Below are positions 1 through 8,550 of a DNA stretch of 64,000 bases, in pieces. Both the position numbers and the translations under genes were made by a program. The stretch is from FEN-1219 sp039933105 (GTDB taxonomy: Bacteria; Pseudomonadota; Gammaproteobacteria; Steroidobacterales; Rariloculaceae): NCBI GenBank assembly GCA_039933105.1, contig JBDTOT010000009.1, forward strand, positions 53,493 to 117,492. Reading direction: 5' to 3'. The notes beneath the pieces are model-generated. The model did no database searches and was not told the origin of the DNA. It worked only from the letters and a program-made list of their open reading frames with translations. Position 1 is the first letter of the stretch. Each line of letters opens with the position of its first letter.

Positions 1-448
1 GGTAGCCGCAGTCCGCTAACGCCGCGGTGATCCGCCCGCGCAACAGAGGCGAAAACGGTTCGGCGAACTCCGCGTGCACGACGGGTGCGCCCGCACCGCC
101 GAATGACGCGACACGACCGGAGGTGTAGTCGATGAGCTGGTCGGGCACGGCCAGGTCACCAGGCAATAGATCGGGAGCGATCGCGCCGACGGTGTTGACG
201 CCGATGCACGCGCGAATCCCGCGTTGCTGCAATGCCCAGAGGTTCGCGCGATAGTTGATTTCGTGCGGCGCAAACGCGTGGCCCTCGCCGTGGCGAGCGA
301 TGCACGCGACACGCATGGCGCCGATCCGGACCGTGAACACCGGGCTGCTTGGCTCGCCGTACGGCGTTTTCGTCGGGCTGCGTGCGACCACCTCGAGTCC
401 GAGCCGCTCGAAGCCGCTGCCGACGATCAGGGCGCTGGACTCACTCAT
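1..448 (-). CDS. S-methyl-5'-thioinosine/thioadenosine phosphorylase (partial, cut by window edge)
   Basis: This is a purine nucleoside phosphorylase of the MTAP/MTIP family, which splits methylthioinosine or methylthioadenosine with phosphate during polyamine by-product salvage. The minus-strand frame opens MSESSALIVGSGFERLG and continues with family landmarks: TPYGEPSSPV, the phosphate/substrate segment ARHGEGHAFAPHEINYRANLW and the GVNTVGAI block. About 149 residues are visible and the C-terminal part lies beyond base 1. The ATG at 448 overlaps the end of the upstream phosphoribosyltransferase gene by 8 bases, so the two are probably translationally coupled. That gene makes nucleotides from the hypoxanthine this enzyme would release, which favours the methylthioinosine specificity, but specificity cannot be settled from the visible half. 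Confidence 0.82.
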   Translation of the reverse strand, partial: MSESSALIVGSGFERLGLEVVARSPTKTPYGEPSSPVFTVRIGAMRVACIARHGEGHAFAPHEINYRANLWALQQRGIRACIGVNTVGAIAPDLLPGDLAVPDQLIDYTSGRVASFGGAGAPVVHAEFAEPFSPLLRGRITAALADCGY

Positions 449-1019
449 GCTCCGTGCTCCCGTCGATAGCGTAGAGGGCCCGCAGCTCGCGCCAGTACCC
501 AAAATAGTCCATGCCGCAGCCGAATACATAGACATCATCGACCGGCAAGCCCGCGAAGTCGACCTTCGGACGACGGCCCGCCTTCGCGACGCGTTTCACT
601 ACGAGCGCAGCCGCATATTGCTTCGCGACGCCGACGCGCGTGAGCTCTTGCTTCAGCGCGCGCAGCGTGTGGCCGCGATCGAGAATGTCGTCGACGACGA
701 GCACAGTACGTCCCTTCAGCTGCGCGCTCGGCCGCACGCGCCACGCAAGCTCACGCGGTGCCACTCCGCCGCCGTATCGCGTCACATGCACATAGTCGAA
801 CTCGTGTGGAAAATCGAAGCGCTTACACATTTCTACAGCGGCGAACGCGCCACCGTGCATCACGGCCAACACGACGGGGTTCGCGTGCCGCAAGCGTGAC
901 GTGGCTTCAGCAGCCATGCGATGGATGGCGCGCATGACTTCGGCGGTCGAATACAGCCGGCGCGCGCGCCGCCGCACGGCGAGCGCTGCGCTCGCACGCG
1001 CCGCGGCGTCAGCCTTCAA
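441..1019 (-). CDS. hpt: Hypoxanthine-guanine phosphoribosyltransferase
   Basis: A type I phosphoribosyltransferase that condenses hypoxanthine or guanine with PRPP. The PRPP loop VLVVDDILDRGHT lies near residue 106, and the C-terminal VFGCGMDYFGYWRELRALYA matches the proteobacterial HPT branch. I chose the TTG at 1019. It leaves a 22-residue lead before LYSTAEV, as in homologues, and overlaps the end of nagZ by 11 bases. An ATG at 935 would delete the first helix. The reading frame stays open further upstream, but that part is arginine-rich antisense-like sequence inside nagZ. The gene sits between nagZ and the methylthio-nucleoside phosphorylase, with overlaps on both sides, and these look like one transcript. 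Function is confident; the start is moderately so. Confidence 0.85.
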   Translation of the reverse strand: MKADAAARASAALAVRRRARRLYSTAEVMRAIHRMAAEATSRLRHANPVVLAVMHGGAFAAVEMCKRFDFPHEFDYVHVTRYGGGVAPRELAWRVRPSAQLKGRTVLVVDDILDRGHTLRALKQELTRVGVAKQYAAALVVKRVAKAGRRPKVDFAGLPVDDVYVFGCGMDYFGYWRELRALYAIDGSTEHE

Positions 1020-2052
1020 GGTCGAGCTTCGGGCGCTTCGTGAGGGCGCCGACCGCGGCGCTCGCTGTTTGCCACTCGGCCGACGCATGCAGAGTCTCCC
1101 AGTCGAACGTGCCGCGGCCATGCAAGCGCGTGAGGCGCAGCTGTGCCGCCGGATTCACAAACCCCTTCAACGATTCGAGCACCACGGGCACCTGCTCGGG
1201 CGAGTTGCACAGCAACACGAGATCGCAACCGACATCTAGCGCGAGCCGCACGCGCTGCTCGACGGGCCCGACAACCGCCGCGCCGACCATACTGACATCG
1301 TCGGTGATGACGGCGCCCTTAAAGCCGAGCACACCACGCAGCTGATCGTTGATCCACCAGCTCGACAGGCTCGCGGGCTTCTCGTCGACGGCGGGAAAGC
1401 TCACGTGCGCGATCATGGCCGCCGGCAGACCGGCACGGATCAGCTCGTGGTACGGCAGCAGGTCGTCAGTGATCTCGTCGTAGCCGCGCCGGTCGACGGC
1501 GAACTCCGTGTGAGAATCGCTGCGCGCGCCCGCATGCGTCGGGAAGTGCTTGGCCGTGACCGCCATCCCCGCGCGCTTCGCGCCCGCAGTGAACCGCCGC
1601 GCCAACGCGGCCACCGCTCGTGCATCCGAGTGGAACGCGCGGTCGCCGATGATCTCGGACAAGCCGAGATCGAGGTCGACACATGGCGTGAAACTCATGT
1701 CGATGCCCACAGCGCGCAGCTCGGCCGCCATGAGCCAACCGAATGCGCCGGCGGTCTTAAGCGCCTTGTCGCGATCTTCGTCGTAGAGATGTCCGAGCGT
1801 GCGCAGCGGCGGAAGCCTGAAAAACGGCTCGCGAAAGCGCTGCACCCGTCCACCCTCGTGGTCGACGGTCACGAGCAGCGGCGGCTGGCGAAGCGCATGG
1901 ATATCGGCGACGAGATCGCGGATCTGGGCGAGGCTCGCGAAGTTGCGCGTGAAGAGAATGACTCCGCCGACGAGCGGTGACTGCAGCCATTCGCGCTCGT
2001 CCGCAGCGATCGCGGTACCGCGCAGGTCGATCATCAACGGGCCAAGCGACAC
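1009..2052 (-). CDS. nagZ: Beta-N-acetylhexosaminidase NagZ (GH3)
   Basis: A cytoplasmic glycoside hydrolase family 3 enzyme that removes GlcNAc from 1,6-anhydro-muropeptides in wall recycling. It has 347 residues, the single-domain length normal for NagZ. Visible landmarks are VDHEGGRVQRF (residues 63-73), the KHFP loop at 168 followed by SDSH, and the nucleophile segment TDDVSM near 250-255. The flexible catalytic loop reads KHFPTHAG rather than the usual KHFPGHG, a departure at two glycine positions. The start is GTG with a GAGG ribosome site a few bases upstream. The gene is followed by an overlapping hpt and preceded by an L,D-transpeptidase gene 20 bases upstream, which gives a peptidoglycan theme to this part of the operon. 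Confidence 0.93.
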   Translation of the reverse strand: MSLGPLMIDLRGTAIAADEREWLQSPLVGGVILFTRNFASLAQIRDLVADIHALRQPPLLVTVDHEGGRVQRFREPFFRLPPLRTLGHLYDEDRDKALKTAGAFGWLMAAELRAVGIDMSFTPCVDLDLGLSEIIGDRAFHSDARAVAALARRFTAGAKRAGMAVTAKHFPTHAGARSDSHTEFAVDRRGYDEITDDLLPYHELIRAGLPAAMIAHVSFPAVDEKPASLSSWWINDQLRGVLGFKGAVITDDVSMVGAAVVGPVEQRVRLALDVGCDLVLLCNSPEQVPVVLESLKGFVNPAAQLRLTRLHGRGTFDWETLHASAEWQTASAAVGALTKRPKLDLEG

Positions 2053-2072
2053 GATCCGTCCTCGAGCTGCCG

Positions 2073-2570
2073 CTACGAGATCTCGACGCTCGTTCCCGGG
2101 GAAACGAGGTCGAACAGCTCGACGATATCGGCGTTACGCATGCGAACACACCCGATCGAGCCCGGCACGCCGAGCGGCTCGCTGTCCGGCATCCCGTGGA
2201 TATAAATGTAGCGGCGCATTGTATCCACATTGCCGAGGCGGTTCCTCCCAACCTCGGTGCCGGACAGCCACAGGATCCGCGTGAGGATCCAGTCGCGCTC
2301 CGGGAACTGCACTTCGAGCTGCGGCGTGTAGATCTCGCCGGTCGGCCGCCTGCCACGAAACACGGCGTTGGCCGGCGCGGCAGTACCGATCTTGGCGCGA
2401 ATCACGTGCAGGCCGCGCGGTGTTTTTAGGCTGCCTTTGACTTCGCCGGCGCCGTGTTTCGACGTCGACACGGAGTAGATCTTCCACGGCCGACCGTCGC
2501 GCGACAGGTGAAGCTCCTGCGCCGCGAGCAAGATGGTAATACTCAGGGGCGTCGTTCTGCGTCGGTCCAT
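2073..2570 (-). CDS. L,D-transpeptidase (YkuD domain) protein
   Basis: A YkuD-fold protein of 165 residues. The catalytic motif is present as HG (His125) followed by SIGCVRM with the nucleophile Cys141. Such enzymes cross-link peptidoglycan or attach proteins to it. The start at 2570 gives MDRRRTTPLS and no convincing signal peptide, although the segment SITILLAAQELHLS is mildly hydrophobic. It overlaps the end of the upstream CYTH gene by 28 bases. A longer frame upstream exists but is an arginine-rich shadow of the CYTH gene. The lack of a clear export signal is odd for a wall enzyme, and the true start or a non-classical location remains open. The next gene, nagZ, also concerns wall turnover. 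Confidence 0.8.
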   Translation of the reverse strand: MDRRRTTPLSITILLAAQELHLSRDGRPWKIYSVSTSKHGAGEVKGSLKTPRGLHVIRAKIGTAAPANAVFRGRRPTGEIYTPQLEVQFPERDWILTRILWLSGTEVGRNRLGNVDTMRRYIYIHGMPDSEPLGVPGSIGCVRMRNADIVELFDLVSPGTSVEIS

Positions 2571-3028
2571 GCGCTGAAGGGATGCTCGACCAGGCTCACG
2601 TTGTAGTAGCGGCGCAGGTGGGTGACCTCTTGGCCGAGCCACGCGGGACGCCCAAATACCTGGTCCTCGGCGTCGAGCTCGAGCTCCGCCACGACGAGGC
2701 CCGTGTTGGTGCCGCCGAACTCGTCGACCTCCCATTCGAACCCTTCGAACTCGACGTAGTGACGGGTCTTCTCGACGAGCGGCCCCGGGCACAGCGAGAG
2801 CAGCTCCCGCCCCTCGCCGACCGGGATCTCGTACTCATATTCCAGGCGAGACGCGACCAGCCCGCCGGACTTGATGTTCAGGTGGGCTCGATCGCCAGCG
2901 ATGCGGACTCGTAGGGACACGCGCTCGGTGCCGGCCAAGTAGCCTTGGCTCATGGCTTGCCGGCGATGCGCGAGCGGGCGCCACGCGTCGTTTTTCAGGA
3001 GGAATTTGCGCTCAATCTCGCGGGGCAT
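2543..3028 (-). CDS. CYTH domain protein (triphosphate tunnel metalloenzyme)
   Basis: A 161-residue CYTH-fold protein beginning MPREIERKF, whose EIERKF is the hallmark ExExK motif of the family. Further acidic and basic strands follow (RVSLRVRIAGDRAHLNIKSG; EYEYEIP; EWEVDEF; VVAELEL), the alternating charged residues that line the triphosphate tunnel. Single-domain bacterial members hydrolyse inorganic triphosphate or act as class IV adenylyl cyclases; the short form here favours tripolyphosphatase but sequence alone does not decide. The ATG at 3028 is preferred because AAGG lies about six bases before it; a TTG at 3040 is possible. It is the first gene of the leftmost block. Confidence 0.85.
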   Translation of the reverse strand: MPREIERKFLLKNDAWRPLAHRRQAMSQGYLAGTERVSLRVRIAGDRAHLNIKSGGLVASRLEYEYEIPVGEGRELLSLCPGPLVEKTRHYVEFEGFEWEVDEFGGTNTGLVVAELELDAEDQVFGRPAWLGQEVTHLRRYYNVSLVEHPFSAWTDAERRP

Positions 3029-3153
3029 GCGCCTTGGCAAAAGCGGCGGGCCATCGTGGCCCGGCGTCGCCGCATCCTACCACTGGCGTAAGCCACGGAC
3101 AGCGGCGCCGCGTCTCTGTTACGCCACGAACCGAGTGCGCGTTCGAACCCGGT

Positions 3154-3978
3154 TTACCAGGGCGCGGTCGTTCCGTCGAACTGCAGGAAACGCCCCGTGT
3201 CTTTGATCGTCGCCTTGTCGATGATCTTGATCATCCCCGTGACACTCGGCTCCATGTCGACCGTGTTTGGCTGACCGCGATTGCTCTCGAGGCGCTCCGT
3301 CACCACGGTGCCGGGATGCAGCATCAGCACCGTGATGCCCTCTGCCTTCGTCTTGACGGCGACGAGCTGCATGGCGCGGTTCAACGCTGACTTGCTCGAC
3401 CGATACGCGATGCCTTGCGGCCCCGGTAGCGGCTTGCTGAGCGAGCCGTTCGTCGAGCTGATCGCGATGATCATTTTCTTCTTGCTCGCGCGCACGTTGT
3501 CGATAAGGCTCTCGGAGACGATCAACGGGCCCCGCACGTTCGTGGCCATGATCGTGTCGAACAGCGCGTAGTCGAGGTTCCCGAAAGTTTGCGTGTCGCC
3601 GGCGCCGGTGCAGGTTTCGGACTTGCACGCCGAGCGGTCGCTATACACGCCGGCGTTGTTGATGAGCACGTCGATGGGCACGCCCTTCAGTTTTGCGGCC
3701 GAAGCTTTCACATCCTCGATGTTCGATACGTCCATGTGCTCGACGCGCACGTTCGGATACTTCGCGGCCAACGGCGCCAGCGTCTCCGGCATGTCGTGGC
3801 GCCGATGCGTGGCGATCACGGTCCACCCCTTGGCAGCGTACTGCTTGGCGAATTCGAGACCTAGTCCCGAGTTCGCTCCTGTGATCAATACCGTCTCCGC
3901 GGCAGCCGGTCGCATTAGCGCGAATGCGCTGCACACGAAAGCTGTCACCACCATCCCTGACGCGCGAAAACGAATCAT
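3154..3978 (-). CDS. Exported short-chain dehydrogenase/reductase (SDR)
   Basis: A classical SDR of 274 residues. It has the nucleotide motif TGANSGLG (33-40), NNAG (107-110), Ser174/175 and the catalytic Tyr192-x3-Lys196 (YRSSK). It is preceded by an N-terminal hydrophobic stretch and AAAE junction typical of a Sec signal peptide (about residues 1-27). An SDR starting with an export signal is unusual because NAD(P) is scarce in the periplasm. An insertion near 115-128 carries two cysteines (CKSETC), compatible with a disulphide. The start ATG has a strong GGAG/GAGG site. A homologous but frame-broken SDR lies just beyond the AraC gene, so this looks like the surviving member of a duplicated pair. 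Substrate unknown. Confidence 0.88.
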   Translation of the reverse strand: MIRFRASGMVVTAFVCSAFALMRPAAAETVLITGANSGLGLEFAKQYAAKGWTVIATHRRHDMPETLAPLAAKYPNVRVEHMDVSNIEDVKASAAKLKGVPIDVLINNAGVYSDRSACKSETCTGAGDTQTFGNLDYALFDTIMATNVRGPLIVSESLIDNVRASKKKMIIAISSTNGSLSKPLPGPQGIAYRSSKSALNRAMQLVAVKTKAEGITVLMLHPGTVVTERLESNRGQPNTVDMEPSVTGMIKIIDKATIKDTGRFLQFDGTTAPW

Positions 3979-4029
3979 TTGCCTCTTCTCCTACTTTGTT
4001 CGAATGCTGCTCTAGTTAATCAACTGAAG

Positions 4030-5139
4030 TTACGCGGCGAGCACCGTGCGCGCCTCGGCAACCGCTCCCGGCGTTGCTCTACCGCGGACGTCCGTGTCCG
4101 CGTCGGCCACCGGGCGGCTCACGAGCTGTAATGCTTGTACGAACGGCGCCTCGACATCGACGGCCAGCGCCTCTGCGAGCCGGTCGAGATCGCAATGGCG
4201 ATAGTCGCGCGGACTCAAACCGAACTCCTTGCGAAACGCCGACGAGAAATGCGCGGCGCTGTTGAAGCCCCACGAGAACGCGATGTCCGTGATGCTCTGG
4301 TGATCGAAATCGGCATGCCGGAGGTCGAGCAAGCACGCTCGCAGCCGTTCCCGACGGATGTACTCGGAAGCACACTCACCTTCTTCGGCGAACAAGAGCT
4401 GCAGATAGCGCGTCGTGACGCCGATGCGCTCAGCCACGGCGTGCACCGACAACGCGGGATTGCGCAACTCCGTTCCAATCAGCTCTTTGATCTGCTCGCA
4501 GCGGAGTTTCTTGAAGGGATCCACGCGGCCACGGCGCGCAACTCGACCGTAACCGTGGGCGAGCAACTTCAGCAATGCGTCGGCAGCGACGACGCCATCG
4601 GTGCTTGCGCGGCCCGAATCGACTGCGCTCCAGACCGCAACAAGCAGCCGCGAGATCAGACTCGAAAGCACGTTGTTGCTGCCCATGCGCAAGCAATCGA
4701 TGTCGTCGGCGACGGGCAGGTGACGTTCCAGCAGCGCGAACGGAATGCTGAGACACAGGCCCGCATGCGCCTCGCGATACTCGCCTGCGACACCGGCGGC
4801 CGAGTCCGACAACACGCACTCTCCTGCGTGTTGCACGAAGCTCTCGTCGCCGACGGTCACCCTACGAGGCTTGTTCGCCATGAATACACAGAAGTGACGC
4901 AGCCGGTTGCTCATTGCGCGCGTCGGGATTGTCTCGTACGCCAGCGCCGACGACGCCACTGTGGCCGACGCCACCATGTCGCCGACGGACTCCACGCGGA
5001 AGAACATTTTGGCGCCCGGCAGGTAGTTCGGCCCGAGCGTGGAATACGCCATCGCGCGCTTGAGCTCAGGATCGGTGCGCCAGCTATCGACGGAATGACC
5101 CGCGAACTCGGCGCCTACTGCGATTGAAAAGCTACCCAT
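4030..5139 (-). CDS. AraC family transcriptional regulator
   Basis: A 369-residue regulator with an N-terminal ligand/AraC_binding_2-like half and a C-terminal double helix-turn-helix (about residues 215-315). The HTH includes LSVHAVAERIGVTTRYLQLLF and the second-helix signature SITDIAFSWGFNSAAHFSSAF followed by FGLSPRDYR. A tail of about 50 residues beyond the usual AraC end is alanine/valine-rich. I chose the ATG at 5139 because GGGGGAAG sits just upstream; an ATG at 5166 has no such site. The gene lies between two homologous exported SDR genes and behind the TonB receptor gene, all on the same strand. It is therefore the obvious candidate regulator of that locus, responding to the imported compound or its product. 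Confidence 0.9.
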   Translation of the reverse strand: MGSFSIAVGAEFAGHSVDSWRTDPELKRAMAYSTLGPNYLPGAKMFFRVESVGDMVASATVASSALAYETIPTRAMSNRLRHFCVFMANKPRRVTVGDESFVQHAGECVLSDSAAGVAGEYREAHAGLCLSIPFALLERHLPVADDIDCLRMGSNNVLSSLISRLLVAVWSAVDSGRASTDGVVAADALLKLLAHGYGRVARRGRVDPFKKLRCEQIKELIGTELRNPALSVHAVAERIGVTTRYLQLLFAEEGECASEYIRRERLRACLLDLRHADFDHQSITDIAFSWGFNSAAHFSSAFRKEFGLSPRDYRHCDLDRLAEALAVDVEAPFVQALQLVSRPVADADTDVRGRATPGAVAEARTVLAA

Positions 5140-5220
5140 GCTTCCCCCACTCGGATCGTTACGCATGCCGCAACGCCCGAGTGTGCTCTTGGCCTATTGC
5201 GTTGCAAAGGACCCATCGGC

Positions 5221-6032
5221 TCACCACGGTAGACTCGAGCCGTCGTACAGCAGGAACTTGCCGCTGTCGCGCTTCGCGAGCTTTGCGATCGTAGTAATCA
5301 TCTGGCGCACGGAGTCCTGCGTGTCGAGCATGCCTGGGTTCTTCAGGTCCGTTTGTTTCTCGACGCGGACGGACCCGGGATGCATCGGCACGACGATCAC
5401 GTCCGTGTCCTTCAATACTTCGGCCAGAGTGACAGTGGCTTTTTCTGCGCCGCCTTGCTCGTGCCGTACCACAAAATTCGTGTCGCAACTTCTGGCGTGC
5501 TGATCGTCCCGAGCGTCGACGTGATCATGACGATCTTCTTTTGCTTGCTAGCCTTCACGTTATCGATGAACGCCTCGGACACCACGAGTGGGCCACGCAC
5601 GTTGATGTGCATGAACTCATCGAACTGCTCGTAGTTCAGCGTTCCGAACTGCTGGTTCGGATCCGAAGGCGCCATCCAATCGAGGAAACTGAAAATGCCC
5701 GCATTGTTGATCAACAGATCGATCGGCTGCCCGCGCAATTTCGTCGCCAACGCCTCGACCTGCTCGACGCTCGCGACGTCCATCTTTTCGATGCGAACGT
5801 TGTGGCGTTCGCGCGCAAGATCGGCCAGCTCTTTCGGCGGCGTATCACGACGATGAGTCGCGATCACGGTCCAGCCCTGCGCCGCGTACTGTTTCGTGAA
5901 TTCGAGGCCGATGCCGGAATTGGCGCCGGTGATCAACACCGTCTCGGCCGCTGCGAACCGTCCAAACACCATTGCAAGCACAGCCAGGAACGCGATCCGC
6001 GACGACTGTCGCCGTTTATTGTTGTTCGCCAT
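5221..6032 (-). pseudogene. Exported SDR homologue interrupted by a single-base frameshift
   Basis: A paralogue of the SDR at 3154-3978. From the ATG at 6032 (MANNNKRRQSSR) it shows a hydrophobic export segment ending FAAAE, then TGANSGIG, NNAG, ITSTLG and the catalytic YGTSK. Just after SKAAQKK the frame fails at a run of five A on the coding strand (T5 at 5440-5444) and would soon stop. The -1 frame resumes exactly with ATVTLAEV and continues through PMHPGS to the family ending DGSSLPW at 5221. One extra A, or a -1 slip on GAAAAAG, restores an ordinary 269-270-residue SDR. It may be a real mutation, a homopolymer sequencing error, or recoding. Everything on both sides of the break is well conserved, so any decay is recent. 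Confidence 0.85.
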
Positions 6033-6105
6033 TCCGCAACGCGTCCTGCGTCGACGAAGCACGCCGCAGCGGCCGAAAGTAGCCGCTGCGGCGCGTCGTT
6101 GTGTC

Positions 6106-8514
6106 TTACCTGAAGTTCATCTTCATCTCGACGCCGAACTCACGCGGACGTTCGACCGTCGACCAATCGAGCTCCCAGATCGAGCCGTAGAAGCCCCCGT
6201 TCACGACCTGCTTGTCCGTGAGGTTGGTGCCGAACAACGACACTTCCCAACGCGCATCGCCCGCGGGCACGTACTGCAACCGCGCGTTCACCAGGCCGTA
6301 GTCGCCCGCTTCGTAGCGGAACGGGAAGCCCAGGTACTGCGGGTGGTACTTCGGATCCGCGTAACGCTGAAAACCACTGACGTAGTTGTAGTCGACACGC
6401 GTCGTGAGACCCGCGCCGCTCTTCAACCTGGCCTCGTGCTGCAAGCCCACGTTATACGTTTGCTTCGGCGCTTGCGCGAAGTCGCTGCCCACGCCCACCG
6501 GTGACTGAGTGGGATCCAGCAGGAAGGTCTTGTACCCCGTGTCGAGCAGTCCCAAGTTGAAGTTGACCTTCAGCTTCTGCGTCGCCAACCAGGTGAACTC
6601 GCCCTCGATGCCGTTCGCTTCCGCACCCGCGGCGTTCTGCGTGATGATCGTGACGGCGTACACGCCGATCGACGGATCCACGAAGTTCGACCGGATCTGG
6701 ACGTCGTCCCACATCGTGTGGAAGACCGACGCGTTGAGGCGGATGCGACCGTTCGCGAGATCCGACCGGAAACCGACCTCGTAGGTCTTGATGGTTTCAG
6801 GATCGTATTTCACGAGGCGTCGACCAGTTCCAGTCGTGACCGGATCCGCGCCACCGGCGTTGAACCCCTCCGAATAGCTGACGTAGCCCATGACGTTGGC
6901 GCTGAACTTACGCTTCAGCGAGAGGCGGGTCGTCAACTTATCGAACGTGACCGAGTCCGTGGTTAGCGGAGTGCCGGCCCATGGATCACCGCTCACGAAC
7001 GGCCCGACGTGCGCCGGAACCGGGCTCGTAACACCGACGATCGGCGCTTCGTTGACCGCGACCTTGTCCTGCTTGTGGTAGCGCATGCCGGCCGTGAGGT
7101 CGAGCTTGTCGTTCAGATGGATGTCGACCTCACCGAATGCCGCGTACCCGTCTTCCGACCGGTGCAGCAACTGCTCGGTGTTACCGATACTGTTCTGATA
7201 GACGTTGATGGCCTGAGCGCAAGTCGCGAGCGTCGTCGCCGCCTGGCACTGCGGAGTCGCCAACACGGCTGCCGTGCTGAATCGGCCGTCGGCGAATTCC
7301 TCGAAGCCCCAGAACGGATTGTGCGCATCGCTGGTCTGGCGCCAGTAGTAGAAGCCACCGACCCAGTCGATGCGACCTTTGGTGCCGGAAAGCTGGAGTT
7401 CCTGGCTGCGCAGAGCGGATTTATTGTTCTGGTACGTTTCGACGATTTCGTACGGCGACATGTCCCAATCGAGAAGCTGGTGTTGTTCCTCGTAGATCGA
7501 GCCGGTCCACGACTTCAACGTCATCTTGTCCGTGAGGTTCCACGTTGCCTCGACGGAGCCCTGCTTCGTATGGATCGTCGCCGGCTCCCACGCATTGAGG
7601 TTGTTCTCCCACTCGCCGAGAAGGCCGCCCGGATAACCGGCCACGTTGTGCACCGCGTCGACTGGGTGGCCCGACAACGTGTACAGATCGATCGCACCCC
7701 GCTCGAAGCCGACGAGCTTCGCGCCCTGCGGCACGGCCCAGCGTGAGATGCGCGCGTCCGTCGGATGCGACATGTTGTCGCTGTACTTCGCGCGCAGCTT
7801 GAACTTTTCGGTCGGCGACCAGACCAGGTCACCGGCCACGTTCGTCATGTCGACCTGGCCGTAGTCCTTGTTGTTCCCGATGCTGTGCACGTAGCCGTTG
7901 CGGTTCAAGGACGAAGCAGAGATGCGCGACTTCAGTGTATCGGTGATCGGCACATCGATGCCGATGATCGCATCGCGGCGATCGTAGCTGCCGAGTGCGA
8001 CGGATCCCTTGGCGGCGAACTGATCGCCCGGCTCGCTCGTCACAACGCGAATGGCGCCGCCCGTCGAGTCGCGGCCGTACAGCGTGCCCTGCGGACCACG
8101 CAGCACTTCGATGCGCTCGATGTCCTGCAGATTAAAATCCGCCAAACCGGACGTATACGGCTGCCAGATGCCATCGATGTAGAAGCCGACGCGTGGAATA
8201 CCGCGGATCGAGAAACCGACTTCCGACGTCGGGCCGTTCGTGCCGCCGATGATGCTCAGATTCGGGACGGTGCCCTGCAACTTCTGGATCGAGTCGATGC
8301 CCTGCATCGTCAGATCTGCGTTCGTCATCGCGACGATCGAGATTGGGACGTCTTGCAGATTTGCCGAGCGCCGCGTCGCCGTGACGACGATCTCTTCGAG
8401 GCCGCCACCGCTCTGGGCGCTTGCGCCCTGCTGACCGAGTGCCGTCTGGGAGCCCGCGGCCCCGAGCACGGTGATGCTGGCCGTGGCCAGCGAATTGAGT
8501 AACTTACCCCTCAC
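6106..8514 (-). CDS. TonB-dependent outer-membrane receptor
   Basis: An 802-residue receptor for TonB/ExbBD-energised uptake across the outer membrane. A signal peptide (about 1-27) is followed by a TonB-box-like EEIVVTA near 41-47. The plug domain carries LQDVPISIVAM, GFSIRGIP, YIDGI and the conserved RIEVLRGPQGTLYGRDSTGGAI; a long beta-barrel follows and ends GVEMKMNFR. The plug style is that of receptors for non-siderophore organic substrates common in sphingomonads and related oligotrophs, but the ligand cannot be read. The GTG start has AGGAG six bases upstream. It follows the two SnoaL-like genes after 36 bases and precedes the broken SDR and AraC genes on the same strand, so they probably share a promoter. 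Confidence 0.95.
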   Translation of the reverse strand: MRGKLLNSLATASITVLGAAGSQTALGQQGASAQSGGGLEEIVVTATRRSANLQDVPISIVAMTNADLTMQGIDSIQKLQGTVPNLSIIGGTNGPTSEVGFSIRGIPRVGFYIDGIWQPYTSGLADFNLQDIERIEVLRGPQGTLYGRDSTGGAIRVVTSEPGDQFAAKGSVALGSYDRRDAIIGIDVPITDTLKSRISASSLNRNGYVHSIGNNKDYGQVDMTNVAGDLVWSPTEKFKLRAKYSDNMSHPTDARISRWAVPQGAKLVGFERGAIDLYTLSGHPVDAVHNVAGYPGGLLGEWENNLNAWEPATIHTKQGSVEATWNLTDKMTLKSWTGSIYEEQHQLLDWDMSPYEIVETYQNNKSALRSQELQLSGTKGRIDWVGGFYYWRQTSDAHNPFWGFEEFADGRFSTAAVLATPQCQAATTLATCAQAINVYQNSIGNTEQLLHRSEDGYAAFGEVDIHLNDKLDLTAGMRYHKQDKVAVNEAPIVGVTSPVPAHVGPFVSGDPWAGTPLTTDSVTFDKLTTRLSLKRKFSANVMGYVSYSEGFNAGGADPVTTGTGRRLVKYDPETIKTYEVGFRSDLANGRIRLNASVFHTMWDDVQIRSNFVDPSIGVYAVTIITQNAAGAEANGIEGEFTWLATQKLKVNFNLGLLDTGYKTFLLDPTQSPVGVGSDFAQAPKQTYNVGLQHEARLKSGAGLTTRVDYNYVSGFQRYADPKYHPQYLGFPFRYEAGDYGLVNARLQYVPAGDARWEVSLFGTNLTDKQVVNGGFYGSIWELDWSTVERPREFGVEMKMNFR

Positions 8515-8550
8515 TGTAATCTCCTGCTTTAGTAACCAAACTTCTAAGTG

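Noticed and set aside
3120..3155. GTTCGAACCC resembling a tRNA T-loop
   Set aside because: No acceptor, D-arm or anticodon stem could be paired around it; it lies at the end of the exported SDR gene.
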